64,000 nt of DNA from Poecilobothrus nobilitatus (taxonomy: Eukaryota > Arthropoda > Insecta > Diptera > Dolichopodidae): NCBI GenBank assembly GCA_947095535.1, contig OX352773.1, forward strand, positions 85,346,670 through 85,410,669, given 5' to 3'. The notes below the pieces were generated by a model that was given only the letters and a program-made list of their open reading frames with translations, searched no databases and was not told the origin of the DNA. A program made the position numbers and the translations under genes. This document shows, in pieces, positions 46,132-58,012 of the stretch; position 1 is the stretch's first letter, and the number at the start of each line of letters is the position of its first letter.

Positions 46132-47354
46132 TGATTCGAATATTTCATTTTTAACATGCTCATCCTAAGCAAATTTTATTAAGCAAAAAATCTAGAATTA
46201 TAATTTAGTAAAAACTTAAAATAATTATAATCTTAGCAAAAATTAGTTGGGTTACTGACCTTCTTTTATAATCCTCAATACATGGAAAGCACTAAATTTG
46301 ATTATTCTTAACAGAATGAAGTGCTTTCGCAAATATACTTACATATTAATTATATGTTATGTACCCAAGGAGAACATAAGTCAACTTTACTAAAATGGTT
46401 AAGTCTATTAAGTAACCCCTATTAAATAACCCTCTCCTCCTTTTACTCAAAATGACGTAATATTTACTTAGTTTTCATTTTTAAATAACAGATTTTTCAA
46501 ATCGCCTAGAAAACAGTAAGGTTTAGTTAATATATTTCTTTCAAAATTGTCATATAAAATCTATAACTTTTAAATAGGTTTTTAGAACTTTTTACTTGAT
46601 ACCTACTTTTTTTTTTGTCTTCAATTCCCTTAAATCTAAGAAGAAATATTTAAGTAAAATTTACATATAAAATTGTCCAAGAAAATTTCCGGATAACTAT
46701 AATGCAACATTTGGTCGAAACTATAGGTTTAATACCCAATTGTACCTTAATATTTTTACTTTTAAGCTATAGTAATAACCCTATTGAACACGTCTAAATT
46801 CAGTTAATATTTCGGTTTTAGACAAATACTAACCTATTTTCAACTAATAAATAACATCCAGAAAAATCCAGAAAAATCCTTTAAAAAGAATTACTATACA
46901 TTTCAAACAAAAAGTTGATTATAATCGGTCATTTAAAAAACACTGTGTTACTAACATCATAAGTCAATGATATGTAATGTTTGCATTGCATTGCTTGTTT
47001 GCATTCATTGCATTGAATTATGATGCAATAAATGTAAAATAGAGCTGTCTATATTACCCTGGGTTTTTTTTTTTTTCTAATGAGGAGTATAGGGCATCCA
47101 CTAAATCATTTATTATTAATATTTGACTAAGCTTCAGTTGCGTGAATCATTAATTTCACTAAGCCATTGATTACTCGGCTGCAGCTATTGTACAAGACTA
47201 AGACGTTTCTATTATTATAAATATGTAAATATGACTAATGTAATTTTAACACAAGAGAAGACGTGTCTTCTCTACAGGATTTGACTGATTCTACTAAAAA
47301 AAAGGATTTTTGAAAAAAAAGGCAGATTCATGTTGTTTTTGAAATGACCGATTC
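46132..47354. other. AT-rich interval
   Basis: A run of 'gcattg'-type words at about 46980-47030 is low-complexity. No gene or dispersed repeat recognised. Confidence 0.55.
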
Positions 47355-47429
47355 TAGTAACTTTGACTGTAAAGTTAACAAAATAACTTTTAATTATTTA
47401 TTTTATTGACTTTACAGTCAAAACTACTA
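47355..47429. other. Imperfect palindrome, 32-bp arms
   Basis: tagtaactttgactgtaaag continues 'ttaacaaaataa' and is answered by the inverse of 47398-47429 (tagtagttttgactgtaaag, 'tcaataaaataa') around an 11-base loop. Could be a very small foldback element or a cruciform-forming remnant of one. Confidence 0.5.
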
Positions 47430-47992
47430 AAAATTTGTTTCCAAAACTACATTAGAAGACAGATTTACGTATTTTTACTTTCAAATAAGTATATTTGTGT
47501 TGTGCAGACATATGTACGAACATAAATGAATAAAATGATTTATATCAAGCAGCATACATTTTTAATATTGTTATACTAAAAATAAATAAAAAACAAATGG
47601 ATAAACGTAAAATAATAGTAAGACATTCGATTATTATAGAAAATGCAAGAAGTTAGGAATAAATTAGAGTAACGTAAAAAATACTCCTAGTACGTCTATC
47701 CGATTAGAAATTGTTTATAATTAAACCACGGTACATAGTATTGATTTTAACCGGAACAGCGATTATAAGAAGTTGATTTTAAAAGCTATGAATCTGAAGA
47801 CGAAACAATTATTGAAGAAAATGATCAGTAATAACTAAAAACTAAATAATCAAATTAAGTGTCTAAAAACTAGACTACTTTCATCATATTTTTGTTTTGT
47901 TTTTATTTAGTTTATACCAAAATTTCATTTTTTTCGTAAACCCATGAGCCAGTTGCCAAGATTTATTTAAATTAGTATACACATGCAAAAAA

Positions 47993-48080
47993 AAACAAGG
48001 CAGAATGTAAAACCAAGGATTTTTTATAGAAGCCACCCATTTTTCAAAGTATAATAAAAACAGAATATTATGACAACATT
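47993..48080 (+). mobile_element. DINE-B 5' fragment
   Basis: 'aacaaggcagaatgtaaaac', 'aaggattttttatagaag' and 'catttttcaaa' match the opening of the DINE-B copies at 43.5, 56.2 and 59.5 kb. The match fades after about 90 bases. It lies just upstream of the LINE fragment. Confidence 0.5.
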
Positions 48081-48197
48081 TTTGAACATTTTTTATACAT
48101 TTTAAATTATTTGAAATTGACCAACTTAAATTAAATAAAAATAAATATTATTTATAAATTAATTTGAAATCTTGAATGGCCTGTATAAAAATGTAAA

Positions 48198-48974
48198 GAT
48201 GACATAGTACTGCTAGCACACAAGGTTAGCGATATGCAGTCCAAACTAGAACACCTAGAAAGGCTAGCACTTAACGTAGGCCTTGATATCAACATCAGCA
48301 AAACTAAGGCGATGAAAATCAACAGCACCAACAACCATCTCATCATGCTGAAAACGCATCCAGTTGAATACGTCAACCAGTTCAACTATCTCGGTAGTAT
48401 AATGACTACAGATGGTGGTGCGGAGGCGGCTGTGAACAACAGAATTAACAAAGCAAGGGCATCATTCGGACGATTGTAGCCAGTATGGAAAAACACCCGA
48501 ATCTCAAGGAAAACAAAATTAAAGATCTTCAACGCTTGCGTGAAAACCGTACTAATGTATGGTAGCGAAACATGGATGTTATCCAACACCATCATTCAAA
48601 AAGTACAGGTCTTCACTAACCGCTATCTGCGCATAATCTGCAGAATCTTCTGGCTGCTCAAAATAAGCAACGAAGATCTATGGAGGCTTACAGGAAAGGA
48701 ACCCATACTGAGGAAATTAAGAAGGAAAAAATGGAGGTGGATAGACCATACGCTAAGGAAACACCAGTACAATATAAGTCGCATGGCCCTGGAGTGGAAC
48801 CCCCAAAGAAGCAGAAGACGCGGGCGTCCAAGTAACACCTGGAGACGCACCGTAATAAATGAACTCAGCCAGTGTAACCTCACATGGGACCATGCAAAAA
48901 CATCAGCAGGAAACCGTGTGAGATGGAGATGCCAAATGGAAGCCAAAATGGACAAAAACAAAAATAAAAAATAA
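48198..48974 (+). pseudogene. Non-LTR retrotransposon reverse transcriptase, C-terminal part
   Basis: The product was the C-terminal part of a LINE endonuclease/reverse transcriptase. The reading starts at the catalytic box (DDIVLLAHKVSDMQSKL, from 48198); the residue before the two Asp is Lys where F/Y-A is expected. It continues with the palm/thumb region: GLDINISKTKAMKIN, FNYLGSIMTTDGG, NRINKARASFGRL, an in-frame stop at 48477-48479, then PVWKNTRISRKTKLKIFNAC, VLMYGSETWML, FTNRYLRIICRI, ISNEDLWRLTGKEP, RRKKWRWIDHTLRK and RRRGRPSNTWRRTV, ending at 48974. The YGSETW, KWRWIGH and RRGRP-TW boxes are typical of RTE-type and related LINE families. The endonuclease and N-terminal RT are missing (5' truncation, the usual fate of LINE copies), and an A-rich tail follows (48955-48980). 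Confidence 0.85.
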
Positions 48975-48980
48975 AAATGT

Positions 48981-49535
48981 AATCATTTTTAAGAAATAAA
49001 TTTAATATACATATCAAATTTTTTTATTTTTTTTTTATTGAAACCCCATTTTAACTTGAATTCACTTTTTATTTTAATTTACTCTATTATTAATTTAATA
49101 ATTTTTTCATTTTTAAAATTTATTTTCTGTTTTGTCATTTTTTGAATTTATTTTAAACTTTTATTATTTTGAACTTTACTAGATCCATTGCATACTCTTG
49201 TTGTTGCATCCATTTCTTCTTTTAATTTTTTTTTGTAAAGACGAAAAAAAGTAACAAAAGGGATTAAAAGGATAATCTGAAAAATGAAAACTTATTGTTA
49301 TTATTCTCTATAGTAAAAATAAATTATATTGAAGAATTTTTACAGATTATCCATTTAAGAATTATTTGAACTACACCTATTCTTAAAAAAAGCGGATTTA
49401 TTTGATTTATTTGTACATCTACTATGTGTTTGCCTGTGTACAATTATATGTAATATAAAAAGAATTTAAATAAAGGATATACATATTATTTATTTACTTA
49501 TATAAATTTTTTTTTTTGCATTTAAATATTTGATT
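48981..49535. other. AT-rich interval, nothing recognised
   Basis: T-rich DNA downstream of the LINE tail. No gene recognised. Confidence 0.55.
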
Positions 49536-49920
49536 ACCAATCGCATACATGTAATGTATAAGGAAGATATGGTGTTATACCAAAATTTCGAATCTCAGAT
49601 TTTTGCTTATTATATGAAATTTCTCTGGTACTTAAAAATCTGAATTAAGTGTTTTTAGAGTGGTATCAGTCTGCTTGCTTGTGTTTCTGTTAGTTTGAGG
49701 ACACGTGTACATCTTAAATGGCTGTTACGTGTACACATGTACAGCTTAAATGCAGAATTCGATAAAATTTCAAATTTAATATTTTGCCGTAAATATTTCG
49801 ACTGCAAAAGCTTTTCGCAGAAATGCGTCAGCCCCAAGTACCACCTTAGCAGGAAAATTTTTATATTTTTTGCGAATATTTTGAACTGAAAAATTATTTT
49901 TATTAAATTTTACAGTGGTT
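49536..49920 (+). repeat. R2-like dispersed unit, diverged copy
   Basis: It shares the order 'accaatcgcatacatgtaat', 'gtataaggaagat', 'acacgtgtacatcttaaatg', 'acatgtacagcttaaatg', 'aaaatttcaaatttaatatt', 'cgtaaatatttcgactgcaa', 'aagcttttcgcagaaatgcg' and 'tttgcgaatattttgaac' with the unit that follows at 50.0 kb. It also contains an extra 'cacgtgtacatcttaaatggctgt' type duplication of the 'gtgtacagctt' box. Confidence 0.65.
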
Positions 49921-49999
49921 GATTCGGTTTGTAGTGAGAATAATATGTAAGATACATTTTTGTGTTATGTAATTTGCGTTATGTTAATAGAAATTGTGG

Positions 50000-50455
50000 T
50001 GTTTTTACCGACCGCATACATTAATGTATAAGGTATTGTTTTCATACTAAAAATGTGTACCCGAGATTTTGGCAAAAATGCACTACTCCGGTGTGGAGAA
50101 GGCTATAAAAAAATGTTCAGCATGATGTCCGTCTGTGGGTGTGTGTGGGTGCGTGTGTGTGTCTGTGGGCACGTGTACAGCTTAAACGACTGAGCGGAAT
50201 TTTTTGAAATTTCATATTTAAGATTTTGATGTAAATATCTCGGATTGATAAGCTTTTGGAGCAAATCGGACAACCGCAAGTGGTAGTTTACTAGTGTACT
50301 TTTTAAGTTTTTTACGAATATTTCGTAACAGAAAAATTTTATGAGAAAAATTATTAAGAAAAAGTTGTTACACAAGTAAAGAGGAACAACTTTGCCATAG
50401 CACATTTTTTGATCCGACTAACTTTAACTTTTATTAAATTTTATTCTAAGTCCAA
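50000..50455 (+). repeat. R2-like dispersed unit, copy 2
   Basis: It opens 'accgaccgcatacattaatg' and 'tataaggtattgttttcata', has a GT-rich stretch at 50133-50170, 'gcacgtgtacagcttaaacg', 'actgagcggaatttttt', 'agcttttggagcaaatcgga', 'gtggtagtttactagtgtac', 'acgaatatttcgtaacag' and ends 'ctaactttaacttttatt', 'ctaagtccaaatttc'. The inverted copy at 23.6-24.1 kb has the same order. The minus-strand open frame at 50103-50405 lies wholly inside it. It ends where the long inverted-repeat arm begins. Confidence 0.8.
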
Positions 50456-50947
50456 ATTTCATACGTAACACTCCATATGAATTTATATGAACAATTTTTT
50501 TTTGTTTTTTTTTTATATCTCTAAAAATTTATATACATACATATGTATGTACTTATATCTATGCCAATGCATATTATTTATTCATTTGTTGATAACATAA
50601 AATTAAAACGGTAAAATTTTTGTTAGCAGATTTAATATTAATCTTATGTTTGTTTTGTATTTGTTTACAGTTTTTATTATTTTTTACTTCTAGTATTATT
50701 TTTTGAATGAAAAAAAAAACATGTATCTACATTACAATAATAATAATAATAAATGGATGTATGAATGAATGTACATATACTTTTACGATTTCATTGCATA
50801 TAATTATTTTTATTGAATAAAACAAAATGTTATTAAATTATTAGAAGTTATTTTGCTTTGATATAAATTATTATGTAAAAAATCCTATAAATTTTGGCAT
50901 TGTACTTTTTGTGTAGTGGCGGTCGGTCCTGTGGTGGAGACAGCTGA
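50447..50947. repeat. Long inverted repeat, arm 1 (~500 bp)
   Basis: It is the inverse of 63326-63992 once a SINE insertion in that arm is set aside. Matching blocks include 'ccatatgaatttatatgaac', 'gtaaaatttttgttagca/aaaattttgcgg', 'cttatgtttgttttgtattt', 'gttattttgctttgatataa', 'gtgtagtggcggtcggtcct' and 'gtggtggagacagctga'. No coding capacity recognised. A tatg microsatellite (50535-50550) sits in it. It directly abuts the R2-like unit. Confidence 0.8.
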
Positions 50948-51450
50948 TTTTTTTTATTGGTTTTGAATTTTCAATATTTTTTTTTTTTGTTTGAAAGGTA
51001 CATAGGAAAAATAAATTAAAGTTTTGAAATATGTAGTTATAAATACTTCATACATATACATATGTATGTTTCAATTTATATACATATAGGTAATATTATC
51101 ATACATATATCACCATACAACGCAATATTTCTTTAAAAATATTTCATTCATAGAATAATTTCTTATAAGTATTGTTACAACAAAATACGTACAAATACGC
51201 CGCTATATATGTATGTGTATATGTATGTACTCTTACTATACATATCATTCATTCATCAGTGACATATTATACAATATGTATAAGTACATATGCATACCAA
51301 CCAATATCATAATAAAAATATATTCTTAAAACAACCGTTATATTTTTTATTTATTTAAATTTTTTTGTATTATGCATCATCCTCAACAATTTTTATTATT
51401 GATACAAGATACAAAAGCACAAAAAACAACAAAAAAACAAAAACCTATAT
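50948..51450. other. AT-rich interval
   Basis: Many tatg/cata runs at 51040-51300. No gene recognised. Confidence 0.55.
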
Positions 51451-51459
51451 AAATTCTTG

Positions 51460-52440
51460 TCAAAAAGAAATTTTGTTAGAAAATATTGGAAAACATCAAA
51501 TCACACTTTCGTCAATTTTAAAGTAACCATATATTATTAAGAAAAGTTGCTAAAAGAAATAAAAGTATTATGTTGAAGGCTTAATTTTTCTATATACCAT
51601 AAAAAAATTTGGACAGGTGGTCAAGTTACAGGTGTTTAGAGAATTTAGAGAAATTTCAGTTTTTGACCCCTTACAGCTCTTAAACGCGGGCCGATACAAA
51701 AATATTTTCTGAAACGACTCATACTTATTTTCAGAAATCTAACTCCTCTAAAAATTCAAATTTCTAACTTAAACCGTTTGGAAGATATAACGTATCAAGA
51801 ATTTTGCAATATTTGAGTTTCGCATAACGGTAAATTAAAATACCTATTAAAATACGTAAAATATTTATTATATACATATGTAAATACATATTTGAAAAGT
51901 TAATAAAATTAGCTATTTGTTTGGCGTTTTCAGATTGAATAAATATGTATCTTATAGAACTTATGTTATAACAACTTAAATATAGGGCTTTTTCGAAATT
52001 TGGGTGGCTTTGGCTCCGTAACGGGTAGGGCTAGGAAAAAAAGTTGTTCCATACTATTAATATTTTTCTGCTATATATCAGCAGTTAATATTTCATACCT
52101 CTATTTAAAACGATGTAGAACTTTTGAAAATTGTTTATGCAAAATGTGGAGATCAAAAAGTTCTCGAGAGACCGGAAGTTTTGGTCGGCTCTCAACCAAA
52201 AAAAAAATAGAGAACCTACAAATTGAACCAAGAATATTTTGTGTTAATCTCAAGATTCCAGCTTTCTTAGTTTCTGAGTTATCTTGGTGACGGACATACG
52301 GATGGCAAAGCTTAATCGACAAATTTTTCGATTCTGATCCGATGCATACCTTTGAGTCTATATTTATCTCGCTTATTTCGAGGTATTACAAACGGGGGAG
52401 CAATTTTAATATACCCGATACTTATCGTACGTATAATTAC
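51460..52440 (+). mobile_element. DINE-B copy
   Basis: It contains 'cacactttcgtcaatttta', 'ggacaggtggtcaagttaca', 'ggtgtttaga', 'ataacggtaaatt', 'gggctttttcgaaatttggg', 'ctccgtaacgggtagggct', 'aaaaaaagttgttcc', 'atattttgtgttaat', 'gagttatcttggtgacggac', 'gatccgatgcataccttt' and closes 'ttttaatatacccgatactt', 'atcgtacgtataa'. It is the longer relative of the copy at 2690-3250. The open frames at 52000-52290 (plus) and 52101-52322 (minus) lie inside and are not genes. Confidence 0.7.
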
Positions 52441-53135
52441 AGTGTCATATCACACTGAGAATATCACAGCATCAACCAAAAAGCAAAAGTACCTATCATT
52501 TAATATACATAAGTATGCATATAACAATTTTTTTTAAAAGAGAACAACAATATAGACATATATTTTTAAAAATAAAAAAAGAGAAAAATATTTATGGTTT
52601 TTAGTTAGAAGTTGATATAGGAAGTAGGTGATGTATCAACAATATATTAAAATATAAACGTTAGTACATACATTTATTATACATTTATGGCGCCACCAAC
52701 TGCAACATTTTAATGCAAGCAAATTAATAAATAATAAATACATTTCCGAATGTTCTGTAATTCATTGTTGTTTTTTTGTTTTTAGCACAATGTTTTGGAA
52801 GTAGATAGAATTTATTTTTTACACATACAACGTTGTTAATCAAAAAATTATTAAAATCATTATTTTTCTTCTTCTGAACATTTTAGTCAAAAAACATTAA
52901 TTATCTACACAATTTTGAACAAAGTTCTAATATTGCTATTCAAAATTTACAGAAATGGTAGTTGTTTGAAAATAAATAAAAATAGAAGATATTTAATTCT
53001 TTAGTACTCACACTTAATTTTGTCACCTACGATAAGGGGATGTATGAGAAAATCATTTTTAAAGTAGAATCAGTAGAATACAAACAGAAATTGTGTAATA
53101 TCTCTTATATTATTACTTATAAGTTTTTTACGTTC
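52441..53135. other. AT-rich interval, nothing recognised
   Basis: Plain AT-rich DNA with no gene or family repeat recognised. Confidence 0.55.
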
Positions 53136-53138
53136 TAA

Positions 53139-53331
53139 AGATGATAACACAATGCTCGTGTCGCGTCTAACGCCACTTCTAGCGTCGCGTTCTTAATAAA
53201 ATAAAGACCAAATGCTAGCGTTTGATTTTTATGCTATCTTTATGCTTATGCTACCAAATGCTAGCGTTTGGTCTTTCTACTTAAACGTCAAAGCGACGCT
53301 AGAAGTGACGCGAGCCATTGGATCATCACCT
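53139..53331. mobile_element. MITE, agrtgatg-type ends, 193 bp, TAA duplication
   Basis: TAA at 53136-53138 and 53332-53334 flank ends agatgataacacaatgctcg and (inverse) aggtgatgatccaatggctc. The next blocks, 'cacttctagcgtcgc' on both arms and 'gaccaaa(t/c)gctagcgttt' nearer the middle, are also inverted, so almost the whole element folds into one long hairpin with a small loop near 53232-53262. GC-rich against its surroundings. No coding capacity. Confidence 0.85.
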
Positions 53332-53334
53332 TAA

Positions 53335-56154
53335 CAATTTCAGCTTAACTTTCAATTCATCATACTATTTTAATTTTTGAATTAAAATATTAAAACAAAA
53401 TATGTATTAAACAAAAATATAAAAATTCAAAGTCGATATTTAAAAATTTTTTCCAAAAAATGTCAAAATATAAATATTTAAAATTAGTCATAATTCATAA
53501 AATCCATAAAAATCCATTTCAAAAATTTTGATTTAAAAACTGACTTCTGACTTTTTGATTCAAAAACTGACTTAGATACACTGATTTCTCTGTAAGATTT
53601 TAAAAAAACTTCAAACTGATATTTTTATAACAATTCATCACATAGATACGTCTTAAGTGTACTGATACTAGAATGGAATAGAACTAAATTTAAGCTTCAG
53701 TGAACTAATAGATAATGGACATTGGGAAATAAGAGTTACATATATATTTTAAAACAAAGTTTTTATTTCGTCTCACACGTGAGTGTTAGAATTTCAAAGT
53801 CTACAAAGTCTGTTACGTCTTGAAATCGAACTAAATTTGTAAAAAAAAATTTTAATTCACTCGGTACTTTAAAAAATTTATTAATTTCGAATATGAATTT
53901 AAATCACAATTTTCTTGAACAAAAGAACATACAAACAATAATAATTATAAAATATTTATAAAGTAGATATTAAACGAAACAAAACCTAAAAAAAAAAAAA
54001 AAAACTTATAAAAGTAACAATAGTAGAAACAACAGTAGCAACAATAACCTCAGAATTTACGTGAATAGAAATCTTTTCTTCTTTTTTGTTATTTTTCAGC
54101 GCTTCTTACAAATCCTATTCTTATCCATGTTTTCTTTACTGTTCATTCAGCTCTTCCTTCGCAAATAAGTTAAAAGAAAAAACTTTTGATCATAATTTTG
54201 TTTTTGTTTATTCCAATATTTTCAGTTTTGTGAGAGAAATCGTGTGAAATTTTTCTTTAACAGAAGGACAAGGAGTACTTTTCTTCTTATGCATTTACAA
54301 TCATGCACAACAATAACAAAAGAAAAAAAAAGTTGAATCAACATGGAACTGATGAAAATTCTTCAGGATAAAAAAGAAAATGACAAAAAAAAACTGTAAA
54401 TTTTTAAAATGAAGAGTTAAAATTTTTGGAATAGAATTATAAAACAAAAAAAAAAAAACGGGACGTTTTTGTAAAAATATGAACCAAAAAACAAGAAACA
54501 GTAAGAGAAAGTTTTAAGAAAAAGTATTTATGTTTGTATTTGGAAGTTGTTTTTTTGTAGTTAAAAAATTTGGTAATGGTAATATAACTTTTTTCTTTTT
54601 TTGTGACTTGAAATATTCACTCGAAAATTAAGACATTGAAAATTTGTTTTGGTTAAAGTTTTAATGTAGATATGTATAAACAATTTATTTTTAACCCTTG
54701 TCTTCTATAGGGTATTAATTTACGTTTTTTTTTTATTTAAAACTTAACTAACGTTTTGCAATAAAACGCAACACTTAAAATTATTTTATTTTAACATGCA
54801 GCTCAGAAAGACAGTAGGCAGAGAACTTTTAGAAATTTCCCTTTGTATCGATGGCAAATAAAATGAATTAATATTCGGAATTCTTCAACTTTTCTCATAA
54901 TTGTCAAATAAATTTTATATGAAAAAAATGACAATATTGTAACTTACGAGTATGTGATAAAATCATTCATCAATTTTTGTCATATAGACCGAAGTTAGTC
55001 AAGTCAACTCAATAACAATAATTAAAAAGAAGACATTTAAACTAAGTTTAAACTAAGCTTTTAATTATTAAATTTTTTTTGAAATGGTATGAGCGTTCCG
55101 ACTATCCGTTCTTCCGGACAATAACTCAAATAATAATAATTAGGCTAGAATTCTGAAAACTTTACGACTTTATTTTTATATAAATGCAACCCTTGCTATT
55201 GAAATTAAAAAGTTCGAGCAGATGGTTTAAGTAGCTGCTCTACAATTTCTTTTTAGGTTTTTATGAACTAACTGACGGCATTGCCTGTGTATCTGAAATA
55301 TTTTACTCTTCTTTTTATTATTAAAAAGTTATTTCCGAATATTTTCAAAAAATATCTATATTGGAACAAAATACATATATGTATTTTCTTGTGGATAAGG
55401 AAAAAAAAAATTTTAAGAAAAATTTGATCGTTTTTTTTTTATAAGAAACGTTGGCGTCAAATGAATAAAAATTTATAATAAATAAAAAACAATGTTCATT
55501 TTTGAATGAATTATATCTGAACGTTTGACATATTTAAATACATATTTTCTATCTCTTTTGTTCTCACATTTTCTTTTTTATTTTTTTTTTATTATTTTAA
55601 TCCAGCTGAGAATGGTTAAACATTGAATAGATGATTTTTTGCAATATTTTCCCCAAGATTTATATTTATGTTTTGTTGTTGTTGTTTTTGCAAAAAGAGT
55701 AAAAAAATGAAAAATAAGTAAACAAAAATATGTAGAAATAATTTAAAACTTTTTTTCTGACATAAAAAATAATAAAGGATTTCAATTTGTTAGAAGAAAA
55801 ATCTTTTAGAAATTTTTGAAAATAGGTTTATTTTAAGTTTTTTGGGTGTGCAATTTTAGGTACCTTATTAATTTTCCGTAGAAATATTTATTTCAAGAAA
55901 AAATTGATTTTTGGATGAATAAGTCAACCAAACTGCAGCAAAAATCACTTAGGAAGTGAAAAAAAAACCATAACCTCCTTTAAGATATCTACCAAAAAGA
56001 GTAAAAGTTAACCATATCCAGGCAGATTCGTTAAGAAACAAAAATCTGTGAAGGTAACAAAAACTTTAGATGGAAATATTTAACAACGCTTGTTTAGAAT
56101 ACCTAATATTAAAAATAATATTAAGAGGAATTAAATTAAATGTGGAATAAAAGA
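53335..56154. other. Long AT-rich interval
   Basis: No gene. A short patch at 55088-55165 ('ccgactatccgttcttccgg', 'acaataactcaaa', 'aggctagaattctgaaa') looks like a very decayed inverted DINE-A tail (compare 40141-40190). Otherwise A/T-rich DNA with homopolymer runs. Confidence 0.5.
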
Positions 56155-56900
56155 AACAAGGTATAATGTAAACCAACGGTTTTTAAGCGCACATTTGCAA
56201 AAGATAATACAAAGTGTTTAGAATTGTGACTCTGCACCAAAATTTGAAAATAAGAAAATATAAGAAAAAATGTGAAAATAGGACTTTTTTGCAATTTTGA
56301 AAGGCTGTAAGACCGGAACCCAATATAACTAAGAAAAACCATTAACACACGTAAAAATATATTATTGAAGCTTCAATTTTTAACAAATATTTTGGTGGTA
56401 CAAACAAATTTTCTGAGAAACCTTATACTAATTCTAAAAGTTCTTTCTTGTCTCAAAATTTCAAGTTTCTATACAAAAAGCGTGCTTGAGTTATGAAAAA
56501 AGAAATATCTTAGAAAATTTATTTTTCACATAACGCTAAATTTAAATACTAAATTTAAAATAACTATATAATTTTGGTATTGATTTACAAAGGTAAGAAA
56601 AATTTCTATCGAATGGCGTTTTCAGATTGAAAAAATCTTTAGCAGAACATGCGATATACACATTTCAAAATTGGGTTTTTGAAAGTTTGAAAGGCTGTAG
56701 CTCCGTTATCGATGGGGCTACATGAAAAAGTTGTTCCACAAAATTATTTTTTTAATGAGACCTACCCAAGGTTTTCATGAGACCTACCCATTTTTTTTCT
56801 CTATCTTTAACGGTCTAGAAATTTTGTAAACAGACGAACTGACAGACCGAAGAACAAAGTGAAACTTATAGGCAAATTTTTTCGACAGTGCTAAAAACTA
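56155..56900 (+). mobile_element. DINE-B copy, one core unit
   Basis: It opens 'aacaaggtataatgtaaacc', 'aacggtttttaagcgcac', has 'ggctgtaagaccggaaccc', 'cacacgtaaaaatatattatt', 'cttatactaattctaaaag', 'cataacgctaaattta', 'ggctgtagctccgtta', 'ggggctacatgaaaaagttg' and ends with a weak 'agacgaactgacagacc' and 'cagtgctaaaaa'. It has one core unit where the 43.5-kb copy has two. The minus-strand open frame at 56136-56348 is part of it. Confidence 0.7.
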
Positions 56901-57240
56901 GCATGAATTGTTTAACGTATTTGACGGACTATAAATCAAAAATAATATTAGACTGTAAAACTATTGCATAATACATATACTTAGCGAAACAAATTTTATC
57001 TATATTGTGCTATTGGCCTGCAAATTTATTCATTCGTCGCGTATGACTTACAAAAACTAAAATAACTCTTATATTAGAAGTCCATTGCAAAAAAAAAATT
57101 AAAGAAAGGTGGTGTAATATGCTACAAAGTTTAAAAATATGATGATTTAAAGTTGTCATTAATTACTAAATATAATGTATTAAAAGCAATTCTAAATAAA
57201 ATGTTTTTTAAATTGTTAATTTCTGAAAAAAATGAAAATA
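56901..57240. other. AT-rich interval, nothing recognised
   Basis: No gene or repeat family recognised in these 340 bases. Confidence 0.5.
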
Positions 57241-57246
57241 TAAATA

Positions 57247-57500
57247 ATCCAGCCATTGGTGCAGTGGTTGACGCACCGCTTCTCATTCATAAGTGAATGA
57301 GAGGTCTCGGGTTCGATTCCCGGCTGGGTACAATAATTATAATATAAAAAAAAACAAATATTCATATATCGCAATATATAAATACTTAATATATCACATA
57401 ATATCTCGTACACCCCACATTCCTACCAGGAAACAGGGGTTATAGCTACCTGGCACATTTATGTACCACGGTACTTGTATATAAATAAATAAAAAATATA
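57247..57500 (+). mobile_element. SINE-2 copy (tRNA-derived)
   Basis: The head has a good A-box (attggtgcagtggttgacgc, 57255-57274) and a consensus B-box (gggttcgattcccggc, about 57309-57324), with an anticodon-arm-like stem ctcattc/gaatgag between. The acceptor arms do not pair as seven clean pairs and the anticodon loop is irregular, so it is a tRNA-derived SINE head and not a tRNA gene. An A/T-rich linker, a body with 'ccaggaaacaggggttatag' and 'gtaccacggtacttg', and a 'taaataaataaa' tail follow. Confidence 0.75.
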
Positions 57501-58003
57501 AATACTTCTAGAAAATATTCGTGATCCTTATGGTCACATACAATTTTATAATATAATATTAACATAATAAGATGTGCTTGTTATTTGCATTTTTAAAAAG
57601 ATAAGATTACTATTTTAGATGTTTTAGATAGAGACTTAAATATAAAATAAGGTAGGAATAAGGTATGGTCTTAAATAAATAAATATTTCATCGTTTTTAG
57701 ATAATTCCAAATATTTAAATATTCCGATTTTTTTTGCCTTTTCTAATTTTTTGCCAAACTGAAAATGCTGCTGCAATTTAAGAAATGATTTACAATTATT
57801 ATTATGTATGTATGTAGGTATAAATATTTTATGTTTTCTTATTATGAACAAAATCTAAATAAAATTTGGTTTATTAAAAAAAAATTCCATTATTTATCTT
57901 TACTTTCATAAAAAATTTCATTTAACTTTTTAACTTTCATGGTTTTAATTTGTTAACCTTCGTTGTACAAATAATATGCTTGAATTTTTCATAAAGTTAA
58001 GAA
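57501..58003. other. AT-rich interval, nothing recognised
   Basis: AT-rich; the minus-strand open frame at 57636-57851 has no domain and is not called. Confidence 0.5.
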
Positions 58004-58012
58004 AATATTTTC

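Noticed and set aside
57247..57330. Candidate functional tRNA gene
   Set aside because: A- and B-boxes are good, but acceptor arms do not pair cleanly, the anticodon arm is irregular, and a SINE-like body with an A/T tail follows.
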